Assembly: GCA_028599075.1 (NCBI GenBank)
Contig: JAQRMW010000004.1
Span: 1-35,241, forward strand
From: Urechidicola sp.
Lineage (GTDB): Bacteria; Bacteroidota; Bacteroidia; Flavobacteriales; Flavobacteriaceae
Reading direction: 5' to 3'
DNA length: 35,241 bases
In this document: in pieces, positions 25,274-34,431 of the stretch
Layout: the number at the start of each line of letters is the position of its first letter
Numbering within the stretch: the first letter of the stretch is position 1
Notes under the pieces: model-generated
The model's database searches: none
Told to the model about the DNA's origin: nothing
The model's input: the letters and a program-made list of their open reading frames with translations, nothing else
Program-made: the position numbers and the translations under genes

Positions 25274-27244
25274 TTATTCTGAGTCAACAGCATCATCATC
25301 TAAGGTGAAGCTGATTGGTACATTAGAGCCTTTTGGAGAAACTCTTACATACCCTTGCATTTCTTGATGCAATGCAGAACAGAAATCTGTACAATAGAAT
25401 GGCCAAACTCCAACTTGCTTAGGGTACCACATAAATGTTTCTGTTTGACCTGGCATAATTAACAATTCTGATGTTTGTGCTCCAATCATAGATACACCGT
25501 GTGGCACATCATAATCTTGCTCTAAGTTTGTTACGTGGAAATACACTTTATCTCCAACTTGTACACCTTCAATATTATCTGGTGCAAAGTGTGAACGAAT
25601 CATAGTTAAATAAATATGAACTTCATTTCCGTCTCTAACTACTTTTGCTTCAGCTTCAGATTTAACTGCATGCTCATGTTTGTTATCTTCTAGTTTAAAG
25701 AATTTTTTAGAATTTTTTGCAACGATATCTGCAGGAATACCAGCAGCATAATGAGGCTCACCAATTGTTGGGAAATCTAAAAGCAATTCCATTTTTTCAC
25801 CAGTAATGTCATATAACTGTGCAGATTGAGTTACCTCAGGACCTGTTGGTAAGTAACGATCTTTAGTAATCTTGTTCATTGCCAATACATATTTACCAAA
25901 TGGTTTTCTAGAGTTACCTCCAGGAATCATTAAGTGACCTACAGAATAGTAAGTAGGCTTACGGTCAATTACTTCCCAAGTTCCTAATTTCCATTTTACA
26001 ACTTCTGATGAAATAAAGAATGTAGTATAAGCATTTCCTTTTCCGTCGAACTCTGTATGTAATGGCCCTAATCCTGGTTGTTTTACTGAACCAGCTAAAG
26101 TTGCTTCGTAGTTTAAAATTGGAATTCCGTAAGCATCACCATCAAAGTTTTTATCTTCAATAGCTTTTAGCATTTTGCTGAAAGAGTGAATTGTTAACTC
26201 AGCAGCTAATTTACCTGAACCAACAATATACTCACCGCTTGGATCTACATCACAACCGTGAGGAGATTTTGGTGTTGGCATAAAGTAAATTGCACCAGGA
26301 ACATCTGTAGGATTTACAATTAACACTTCTTTTTTCATTGTAGAAGTTGCTGTATGTGTATGCTCATCATAAACGTTATGCGCATAATTTGCCGGTGCTT
26401 TTGTACCACCACCATTGTTTACATATTCTTCAATTTTTTTCCAGTTAATTGCTGCAATAAAATCTTTATCATTTTGTGATGCATTTACTTCTAACAATGA
26501 GTGTGCTTCTTCAGTATTATATGTTGTAAAGAAGAACCATCCGTGAGAATCGCCTCTACCAGGATGTGATAAATCATAATCAAACCCAGGCATCATTATT
26601 TGGAATTTTAAATCCATTCCACCATCTGCAGGATCAACAGAAATAAAAGATAATGCTCCTTTAAAGTTTCCTTTATATTCATTGATTGGCATATCTCTTT
26701 GAGGGTAAGGTACAGAAAAACGTGTACCGGCAACTACATATTCAGTGTTTTCAGTTACGAATGATGAACTGTGGTTACCTGCTGAATTCGGAACTTCGAT
26801 AATCTCAGTAGTTTCAAAAGTTGTTAAATCAATTTTTGCAATACGAGGTGTATTGTTACCATTGATAAACACGTAACGACCATCTAATTCTCCATTTGTT
26901 TGAGAGATATCTGGGTGATGCGAATCATCCCAAGGAATAAATCCGTGTGATGTATTTAGCATTGGTTTAGTTTCTTCGTTAAATCCGTATGCTTTTTCAG
27001 CATCAACAGAAAAAACAGGTATTACCTTAAATAAACGTCCTGATGGTAATCCATAAACAGCAAGCTGTCCACTGAATCCACCCGAAACAAAGGCATAGAA
27101 TTCATCGTGTTCACCCGGAGCAACATATACCTTTTCTGCGGCACTGTTACCCAAAGCTCCTTTTTTAGAGGAATTATCAACACAACCTACCGATACAACC
27201 GCAAGGGCAAGTAATGCTAATACTGATTTAAAAAGTGTTTTCAT
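25274..27244 (-). CDS. nosZ: Nitrous-oxide reductase, clade II type
   Basis: Reduces N2O to N2, the last step of denitrification, in the periplasm. The 656 residues have an N-terminal seven-bladed beta-propeller with CuZ-ligand His, such as DDSHHPD, NHSSSF, DSHGWFF, PHGCDVD and LHTEFDGKGNAY, and a C-terminal cupredoxin domain with CuA. The CuA ligands are C618, C622, H626 and M629 in CTDFCSALHQEM; clade I enzymes have Trp between the Cys, here Asp. The export signal lacks twin Arg and ends VVSVGC, so the protein is Sec-exported and probably a lipoprotein. No nosR lies nearby. It follows the cytochrome gene by 19 nt. Confidence 0.97.
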   Translation of the reverse strand: MKTLFKSVLALLALAVVSVGCVDNSSKKGALGNSAAEKVYVAPGEHDEFYAFVSGGFSGQLAVYGLPSGRLFKVIPVFSVDAEKAYGFNEETKPMLNTSHGFIPWDDSHHPDISQTNGELDGRYVFINGNNTPRIAKIDLTTFETTEIIEVPNSAGNHSSSFVTENTEYVVAGTRFSVPYPQRDMPINEYKGNFKGALSFISVDPADGGMDLKFQIMMPGFDYDLSHPGRGDSHGWFFFTTYNTEEAHSLLEVNASQNDKDFIAAINWKKIEEYVNNGGGTKAPANYAHNVYDEHTHTATSTMKKEVLIVNPTDVPGAIYFMPTPKSPHGCDVDPSGEYIVGSGKLAAELTIHSFSKMLKAIEDKNFDGDAYGIPILNYEATLAGSVKQPGLGPLHTEFDGKGNAYTTFFISSEVVKWKLGTWEVIDRKPTYYSVGHLMIPGGNSRKPFGKYVLAMNKITKDRYLPTGPEVTQSAQLYDITGEKMELLLDFPTIGEPHYAAGIPADIVAKNSKKFFKLEDNKHEHAVKSEAEAKVVRDGNEVHIYLTMIRSHFAPDNIEGVQVGDKVYFHVTNLEQDYDVPHGVSMIGAQTSELLIMPGQTETFMWYPKQVGVWPFYCTDFCSALHQEMQGYVRVSPKGSNVPISFTLDDDAVDSE

Positions 27245-27263
27245 AATTAGATTTTGTTTTTGG

Positions 27264-27746
27264 TTAATTTTTTGTTCTAAAATATTCTAAGATTGCTCTA
27301 GCGTCTTCTTCTGATACATTTTGATTTGCCATTGGCGCACTGTATTCAGCTAATAATTCTCTGGCTGCTACGTTATTTTCAACCATCCCTTCTGGATCTA
27401 AAATCATATTCATAATCCATTCTGGAGATCTACGTTGTGTTACTCCTTTTAATGCTGGGCCTACAAAACGCTTACTAATTTTATGACAAGCAGTACAGCC
27501 ATTTGATTTATAGGCTGCCTTTCCTTTTCCTGCCAAAGCTGTGTCTAATTCACCAAGTTCAAGACTTGTTACTGGACCAACACCTTTGTCATTCATAAAA
27601 TCATCTGCTTTAGCTTCTACTTTTTCTTCTGCCTTCACTTCTGTTTTTACAGGTGCTTCTACTTTTACTTCTGTCTTTGGTTTTTCACCACTACAGCTTG
27701 TCATTAATGCAGCAATTGCTACAATAGATAAAAATTTAATTCTCAT
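27264..27746 (-). CDS. Lipoprotein cytochrome c, likely NosZ electron donor
   Basis: A 160-residue monohaem cytochrome c. The lipobox ends at C18 (ALMTSC). Residues 20-50 form a Lys/Glu/Val/Ala-rich flexible linker, with repeats of the type VKVEAPVKTEVKAEEKVEAKA. The haem site is C84-T-A-C87-H88, and the sixth ligand is likely M139 in SAPMANQ. Placement directly before nosZ in one operon, and the absence of a nosR, make it the likely periplasmic donor to NosZ CuA. The linker would let a membrane-anchored haem domain reach its partner. The redox partnership is inference. Confidence 0.92.
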   Translation of the reverse strand: MRIKFLSIVAIAALMTSCSGEKPKTEVKVEAPVKTEVKAEEKVEAKADDFMNDKGVGPVTSLELGELDTALAGKGKAAYKSNGCTACHKISKRFVGPALKGVTQRRSPEWIMNMILDPEGMVENNVAARELLAEYSAPMANQNVSEEDARAILEYFRTKN

Positions 27747-27772
27747 TTTTGTTTAGGTTTTTTTATTACTAA

Positions 27773-28339
27773 TTATTCTGCTGGCACTAACACGTCGTCT
27801 ATAACGTGAATCCAACCATTACTTACTTTTACTGATTTTAAAATTTTTGTTCCGCCAACATATATTTCTCCGTCTTTATTTTCAACAACTAAATATTTAC
27901 CAGATGCCATATATAATTTACGCCCTTTTTTAACTTCTTTTTTCAATTGTTTGATAGGGTAGTTTGCCGGAGCAACATGATTAACCAAAATAAAAGACAA
28001 CTGCTTTTTGTTTTCTGGCTTGATCAAAGTTTCAACAGTACCTTCTGGTAGTTTAGCAAAAGCACTATTTAATGGTGCAAAGATTGTTAAAGGCCCTGCA
28101 TTTACAACAGCATCTTCAACCCCTGCTTTTTGAATAGCTACAACTAGAGTCGAGAAATCTTCAATAGACATAGCTACCTGTAATGCATTTGGCTGTTCAC
28201 CTTCAACTGCAGCAACACCTGCTTGACCATGTGTCTTTGTTTGCTCTTGTTTTGTTTCCGATTTGGTTTCAGCTTGTTTCTCTTTAGTACAAGAAACAAA
28301 CGCCAATACCATGAGCGCGATAATAAATTTTGTTTTCAT
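27773..28339 (-). CDS. Fasciclin-domain lipoprotein
   Basis: A 188-residue lipoprotein with lipobox C17 (LAFVSC), a charged Gln/Glu/Lys linker to about residue 50, and one fasciclin (FAS1) domain at about 52-186. Both FAS1 signature stretches are visible: TIFAPLNSAFAKLP (H1) and NGWIHVIDDVLVP (H2). FAS1 domains usually mediate protein or surface contact; no catalytic role is established for this one. As the first gene of the operon, 26 nt ahead of the cytochrome gene and behind an FNR-like dyad, it may take part in N2O reduction, for example as a scaffold. That role is inference. Confidence 0.9.
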   Translation of the reverse strand: MKTKFIIALMVLAFVSCTKEKQAETKSETKQEQTKTHGQAGVAAVEGEQPNALQVAMSIEDFSTLVVAIQKAGVEDAVVNAGPLTIFAPLNSAFAKLPEGTVETLIKPENKKQLSFILVNHVAPANYPIKQLKKEVKKGRKLYMASGKYLVVENKDGEIYVGGTKILKSVKVSNGWIHVIDDVLVPAE

Positions 28340-28377
28340 TGTTAGATAAATTTAGTTAGATTATAATTAATGCAGTA

Positions 28378-28385
28378 CAAAAATA
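28378..28385 (-). promoter_or_regulatory. -7 promoter element of the nos operon
   Basis: The minus strand reads TATTTTTG, a perfect TAnnTTTG. The transcript would start near 28371-28374, leaving about 33 nt before the fasciclin ATG. No -33 TTTG is present; the FNR-like dyad occupies that region. Confidence 0.6.
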
Positions 28386-28404
28386 TGTAGCTTCGGTTAC
28401 ATAA

Positions 28405-28424
28405 AATATGATAAATATCATATT
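28405..28424. promoter_or_regulatory. FNR/DNR-like operator of the nos operon
   Basis: AATATGAT-AAAT-ATCATATT is a perfect 8-4-8 dyad containing TGAT-N4-ATCA, the core recognised by CRP/FNR-family regulators such as FNR, DNR and NNR. Its centre (28414.5) is 33 bp upstream of the centre of the -7 element, or about -41 from the presumed start, the class II activator position. It lies only 8 bp after the atpC stop. Confidence 0.7.
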
Positions 28425-28432
28425 AAGACAAA

Positions 28433-28711
28433 TTAGTCTGCTAAGATAATTACTTTATTGTCTTTCATTTCGATAGTACCACTATTAATTGCTAAAATGA
28501 ATTCATCATTATTTTGAGTGAATTTACTTTTAAATTCCTCATCAATATTGACAGCATCACCTTTGAATTTTACATTTCCATTTACTAAAATAGAAACGAT
28601 TGCAGCGTGATTATTAAGCATTTGAAATTCGCCCTCGATACCTGGTACCGACACAGAATTAACCTCTGAGTTTAATAGTGTAGCTTCTGGTGTTACTATT
28701 TCTAATTTCAT
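28433..28711 (-). CDS. atpC: ATP synthase F1 epsilon subunit (short form)
   Basis: Central-stalk subunit of F1 ATP synthase. The 92 residues cover the N-terminal beta-sandwich (MKLEIVTPEATLLNSEVNSVSVPGIEGEFQML...HAAIVS) but lack the C-terminal helical hairpin that inhibits ATP hydrolysis in longer epsilon subunits. Short AtpC of this size is usual in Bacteroidota. It follows atpD by 23 nt. No hairpin terminator is seen after it, so read-through into the nos genes on the same strand is possible. Confidence 0.94.
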   Translation of the reverse strand: MKLEIVTPEATLLNSEVNSVSVPGIEGEFQMLNNHAAIVSILVNGNVKFKGDAVNIDEEFKSKFTQNNDEFILAINSGTIEMKDNKVIILAD

Positions 28712-28734
28712 ATTAGTTGTTTATTATGAGTCAA

Positions 28735-30261
<1,527 letters not shown>

Positions 30262-30304
30262 TTAACTTTTTAACTTAATGAGTTTACTCCTCATTTTCAA
30301 GGTG

Positions 30305-30312
30305 CAAAGATA
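30305..30312 (-). promoter_or_regulatory. -7 promoter element of atpDC
   Basis: The minus strand reads TATCTTTG, a perfect TAnnTTTG, giving a leader of about 55 nt before atpD. No TTTG is seen at -33; a dyad lies there instead. Confidence 0.6.
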
Positions 30313-30330
30313 GTTTTTTTGATTTAATAT

Positions 30331-30350
30331 ATTAAAGGAATCCCTTTAAT
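30331..30350. promoter_or_regulatory. Perfect 8-4-8 dyad upstream of atpDC
   Basis: ATTAAAGG-AATC-CCTTTAAT is centred 32 bp upstream of the centre of the -7 element, nearly the same geometry as the FNR-like site of the nos operon but with a different sequence. It may bind an unknown regulator. It could also be a chance AT-rich hairpin near the receptor terminator. Confidence 0.4.
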
Positions 30351-30360
30351 TTTTTATAGC

Positions 30361-30401
30361 AAAAAAACTCCCCATTTCATCAATTTGAAATGAGGAGTTT
30401 T
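30361..30401 (-). terminator. Rho-independent terminator of the TonB receptor gene
   Basis: On the minus strand a 15-bp stem (AAACTCCTCATTTCA against TGAAATGGGGAGTTT, one T-G wobble) with a 6-nt loop is followed by seven T. It lies 32 nt after the receptor stop and ahead of the atpDC promoter. The plus strand also has a T-rich tail, so it may act both ways. Confidence 0.85.
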
Positions 30402-30432
30402 AACTTGTTTTTTATTTTTTAGAAATAAATTT

Positions 30433-33300
30433 TTATGGATTCAATGTCCAAGAAACAAAATATTGCGAGCCAATAATTCCGTTACCTGGTGCACTTAAGT
30501 ATTCATCACCTCCAATATTAGCTCCACCAGCTTTAAAGGTAGATTTCCAATTAGGAACCGTATAACTAATTTGTGCATCAAGAACTGTTCTTGAATCTAC
30601 TATTGCATCAGCAAAAGTCGACTCCCATAAATATTCGTCATTCCAACGAAGATTTACATTAAACCCGAAGTTAGCAATTGCATTTGGATTACCAAATGAT
30701 GCTTTTACTTGGTGCTCTGGAGTATTAAATCCTGCTTCATAATCTGGGTCAGACTCTTGGTCAAAATCAAATGCCGACCAAGTATAGTTTAAACCAATAT
30801 TATAGCCATTCCAAACTTTAGTATTTAAACCAAGACCTAAACCATAAGATGAAACATCTGCCTTAGAGTTAGTATATAAAGAGAAAGGCTGTAAATCACC
30901 ACTATTTAATGCAATTAATGCTGTTGGTGTTGGTCCTCCTAATACTGGAGGTAATGGTGTAATATCAGATAAGTCTGCATTACCATATAAAGGCGCAATT
31001 ACTGTTTTGTTACCAATAAAATCTTTGTACTTGTTATAATAAGCACTAAAGTCAACAGTTACTTTACCTAATAAACCACGGTAACCAACTTCAAAAGCTG
31101 TTACTTGTTCAGGTTTTACCAATTCAGTAGCAGTAGCATCTAATAAGCCAACTGCAGTTCCTAATGGAACCCCTGTAGCTAAAGCAGTTTGAAACTCAAT
31201 CAATGAAGTTAATGACCATGCATTTTCATATCCGTTTCTACCATTAACTGTTAATGTAGATGGGTAACCAATCATTTGTGCTGTTCCACTAGTTGCAATT
31301 GGGTTAGATACATATCTATCTAAATTGTCAGGAGCAGAACCTACTAATAAAGCTGCACCAGCATTTAAACCAATATATTGATCTTGCGTAGTTGGGTTTC
31401 TAAATCCAGTTTGGAATGCTGCTCTAAAATTGTGATTTTTATACTCGCCTGCGCTATAAACTAATGATAACCTTGGCGACATGTTTGCATCAAAGTTTTG
31501 TGCTTTATCAAATCTAATAGATCCTGTAAATTTTAATCTATCGTCAGCAAATTTCTTTTGAATTTGAGCATAACCACCATATTCACTATATTTAATTGGT
31601 CCATCATAATCAGTAAAAATAGTACCGCTAGAGTTTAACTGATACTCTCTCCAAGATCCACCTATTTGTAAATCTACTAATTCAATTACATGTGCAAAAT
31701 TGTAGTTACCATCTACATGGTATAATTTTGTTTTGTCTTGGAATTTAGAACCTGTTTCTAAATCTGGATCTGTTGTAATTCTATCAAACTGAGCTTGAAA
31801 TTCTGGTGTACCTGGTTGAGGAGTTGCTACAGCATCAGAATTTTGTCTTGCAACAGTATTTGCGATATCTGGGTTTCCTGCAGGTACTCCAGGAATTGCT
31901 CCTGTAATTGCACCTAAATAAGTAGTAGCATAAGTTTGATACCATAAAGGAGCTGTTTCCTTATTCATATTAATACCTGTAAAACGCATGTCATAAGAAT
32001 CTCCTGCATCTTCGTGAGTAGTATAGGCTCTTACAAAGAAATTGTCATTTCTAATTTCTAATTTATACTGAGACATTAAGAAGTTTTTGATATTGTATCT
32101 GTTAGCTCCTTGATAAATAGTATTTCCTTTACCTAATTTTGCATTTAAAATGATTTCAAAATCATCTCCCATTGGGCGATAGTTTAAAGAGAAATCAGCT
32201 TTTATACTTTGCGCATCATAATCAGTTAAATCAAGCTCTCTATAACCTGTTCTAGATACTGTCGCTTTTCCAAAAGTACCAGTTGGAGCACCAGACAAAG
32301 CATCGTAATCTAGCTCTATCTGAACTTCATCACCATAAATATTTAAACGATCGAAAGATGTTTGTCCTGTTTCTGGGTTGATTGGCGTAGCCGAACCCGG
32401 TACACTAGCACCATGATTGTAATCTCTATAATCAGTAGCATACCACTCTGTACCTTTCATAAAAGACATAGATGCTTTTGCAGCAAACTTATCACTGAAT
32501 GCGTGAGCACCTCTTACTCCGAAATCATAAAAATTATTATCTCCGGCATCTGTCGATGAAGTCAATCCTGTTTTACCATACATTGTCCACCCTTGACTTT
32601 CAAAAGGATTTTTACTAGTCATAAACATAATACCATTAAATGCATTTGCACCGTATAAGGCAGAAGCAGCACCTGGTAATATCTCAACAGTATTAACATC
32701 TAATTCACTCATACCTAATAAATTTCCTAAGGCGAAATTTAAAGCTGGTGAAGAATTGTCCATACCGTCAACTAATTGCATAAAACGAGTATTTGCAAAT
32801 GTTGCAAAACCACGAGTGTTTACACTTTTATTAGTTAAAGAGTTTGTATTAATGTCAACTCCTTTTAAGTTCTGTAGTCCATCATAAAAAGTAGGAGAAG
32901 AAGTGTTCTTAATTCCTCTAGAATCCATTCTTTCAATGGTTACTGGAGATTCCATAATCCGCTCTGGAGTTCTAGAAGCAGATACAACAACCTCATCTAA
33001 AGATGTTGCTAATTCAACTAAACCAACGTCGACAGTTTGGTCATTTTCTGTGATATCAACTTTAGCAGCTGCGTAGCCTATAATTGAAACTTCAATAACA
33101 AAAGGCGGGTTTTCAGAAATATTTAAAGTGAATTTTCCATCAAAATCGGCTGTGGTCCCTAAAGATTTACCTACAACTTTAACATTTGCTCCAGGAATTG
33201 GTTGTCCTGATGCCTCGTCTGTAACAGTTCCTGAAACTGTTGTTTGAGCCATTAATGTTGTAGTACACAACACCACAATAGCGCACAATAATTTTTTCAT
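30433..33300 (-). CDS. TonB-dependent outer-membrane receptor
   Basis: Outer-membrane transporter powered by TonB-ExbBD. A signal peptide of about 18 residues ends TTTLMAQ. A CarboxypepD_reg-like domain follows (about 20-105, VSGTVTDEASGQPIPGANVKV), then the plug (about 112-235, with EVVVSASRTPERIMESPVTIE and VEILPGAASALYGANAFNGI), then a 22-strand-type barrel to the end. The 955-aa length is normal. No SusD partner is adjacent, so it is not a clear SusC; the substrate is not deducible. The C-terminus ends WTLNP rather than the usual terminal aromatic residue. A 12-base A tract lies in the upstream region on its coding strand. Confidence 0.93.
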   Translation of the reverse strand: MKKLLCAIVVLCTTTLMAQTTVSGTVTDEASGQPIPGANVKVVGKSLGTTADFDGKFTLNISENPPFVIEVSIIGYAAAKVDITENDQTVDVGLVELATSLDEVVVSASRTPERIMESPVTIERMDSRGIKNTSSPTFYDGLQNLKGVDINTNSLTNKSVNTRGFATFANTRFMQLVDGMDNSSPALNFALGNLLGMSELDVNTVEILPGAASALYGANAFNGIMFMTSKNPFESQGWTMYGKTGLTSSTDAGDNNFYDFGVRGAHAFSDKFAAKASMSFMKGTEWYATDYRDYNHGASVPGSATPINPETGQTSFDRLNIYGDEVQIELDYDALSGAPTGTFGKATVSRTGYRELDLTDYDAQSIKADFSLNYRPMGDDFEIILNAKLGKGNTIYQGANRYNIKNFLMSQYKLEIRNDNFFVRAYTTHEDAGDSYDMRFTGINMNKETAPLWYQTYATTYLGAITGAIPGVPAGNPDIANTVARQNSDAVATPQPGTPEFQAQFDRITTDPDLETGSKFQDKTKLYHVDGNYNFAHVIELVDLQIGGSWREYQLNSSGTIFTDYDGPIKYSEYGGYAQIQKKFADDRLKFTGSIRFDKAQNFDANMSPRLSLVYSAGEYKNHNFRAAFQTGFRNPTTQDQYIGLNAGAALLVGSAPDNLDRYVSNPIATSGTAQMIGYPSTLTVNGRNGYENAWSLTSLIEFQTALATGVPLGTAVGLLDATATELVKPEQVTAFEVGYRGLLGKVTVDFSAYYNKYKDFIGNKTVIAPLYGNADLSDITPLPPVLGGPTPTALIALNSGDLQPFSLYTNSKADVSSYGLGLGLNTKVWNGYNIGLNYTWSAFDFDQESDPDYEAGFNTPEHQVKASFGNPNAIANFGFNVNLRWNDEYLWESTFADAIVDSRTVLDAQISYTVPNWKSTFKAGGANIGGDEYLSAPGNGIIGSQYFVSWTLNP

Positions 33301-33339
33301 AAAATTGGGTTTAATTAATTATCAATAGCGCAAAATACA

Positions 33340-33351
33340 TTTTTTTTTTTT
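33340..33351 (-). promoter_or_regulatory. 12-nt A tract in the TonB receptor upstream region
   Basis: A run of 12 identical bases (A on the minus strand) lies just upstream of TATTTTG (33331-33337), which is one base short of TAnnTTTG. Length change by slippage would alter promoter spacing. Promoter identity is uncertain. Confidence 0.35.
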
Positions 33352-33464
33352 AGATTTATAATTTATAGCAAAAAAATAAAACGACTATTTAATCTTATTT
33401 CATAATTAATTTCTTCCAAAATTCATTTTTAAAAATTGATTAATCTTTTCTTTTGTAATAATTT

Positions 33465-33496
33465 ATAAAAAAAAAGAGCCAGCAAAAGCTGGCTCT
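33465..33496 (-). terminator. Rho-independent terminator after the PorP/SprF gene
   Basis: On the minus strand AGAGCCAGC and GCTGGCTCT form a perfect 9-bp stem with a 4-nt loop, followed by a run of nine T. It is 32 nt after the PorP/SprF-like gene stop and ends that operon. Confidence 0.92.
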
Positions 33497-33527
33497 AAAA
33501 TTATTAAATATGGTTTAATTATTTATT

Positions 33528-34409
33528 TTAATTAAATCTAAACTGCAACATTAATTCATGTGTTCCACCACCATAATCGTTTAAATCAGAATCTGAAGCT
33601 GCTTCATAAACATAACCAAAACGCAACCATTCTGCTGCTCTAATTAATGCTAAAAAACTAACAGATTCGTCCCATCTATATGAAACTCCTGCTTCTACCA
33701 TTTGATACATGTTTACTGTAGCTGAAATATCTACTGATGTAGGAGCAGCTTCAACAAACCTAGCCATTAATGCTGGAGTCAATTCAAAATTTTCTCCAAG
33801 ATCAAAGGTGTATCCAGCACCTGCATACATGTGCAATCTATCAGTACCTTCAGTATATCCATCACTATCAGTTTCTGCTACTCTCTTACCATTTAGAAAG
33901 TTTGGAGTTGACAATGTTGCATAGAACTTATTTACTGTTAAATAAGCACCTGCTCCAAATATACCGTTCGTTCTACTCACGTTTTCATCAAATTCTGGGT
34001 CAGGAATTCCTAGTGACAAGAAATCAACATTTAAAGAATAAGCCCCTGCTTTAACACCTAAATACAAGTTGCTTATTTCTGATAATTGTATTTTATAAGA
34101 AAAATCTGCAGTATAACTGGTTTCTTTAGTAATATCAATTCTGTCATTTACAACCGAAATACCAATCCCAATTTTATCACCCAAAGGTTTTGTAAAAGAG
34201 AATGTTTGTGTTTCAGGTGCACCGTTAATATCTACCCACTGGTTTCTGATATGAAAATTTAAATCAGTGTGTCCATTACTACCAGCATGAGCTGGGTTAA
34301 TAATATTCATATTATATCTATACATAGAATATGAAGGGTCTTGTTGGGCAAATAATTTTCCGCTAGCTATTAGTACTGCGAAAACTACTATATATTTTAT
34401 TTTTTTCAT
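33528..34409 (-). CDS. PorP/SprF family type IX secretion membrane protein
   Basis: A 293-residue outer-membrane protein. The signal peptide of about 21 residues ends SGKLFAQ. The mature N-terminus QQDPSYSMYRYNMNIINPAHAGS is a hallmark of the PorP/SprF family, and the rest alternates in beta-barrel fashion up to a terminal aromatic region (LMLQFRFN). SprF is needed to move the SprB adhesin to the surface in F. johnsoniae, and related genes usually sit beside a large type-B-signal protein. That is seen here: the partner gene ends 22 nt upstream. It is likely a dedicated partner for that substrate. Confidence 0.93.
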   Translation of the reverse strand: MKKIKYIVVFAVLIASGKLFAQQDPSYSMYRYNMNIINPAHAGSNGHTDLNFHIRNQWVDINGAPETQTFSFTKPLGDKIGIGISVVNDRIDITKETSYTADFSYKIQLSEISNLYLGVKAGAYSLNVDFLSLGIPDPEFDENVSRTNGIFGAGAYLTVNKFYATLSTPNFLNGKRVAETDSDGYTEGTDRLHMYAGAGYTFDLGENFELTPALMARFVEAAPTSVDISATVNMYQMVEAGVSYRWDESVSFLALIRAAEWLRFGYVYEAASDSDLNDYGGGTHELMLQFRFN

Positions 34410-34431
34410 TTTTAAATTGTTTTCTTAGTGA

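Noticed and set aside
28405-28424. Reading the nos dyad as the atpC terminator
   Set aside because: The stem is entirely weak A/T-rich pairs with a single G-C pair and no proper T tract on the minus strand, while the FNR core and spacing to the -7 element fit an operator.
33430-33450. Short AT palindrome ATTTTTAAAAAT
   Set aside because: Low-complexity A/T symmetry is expected by chance in this composition, and it is not near a start.
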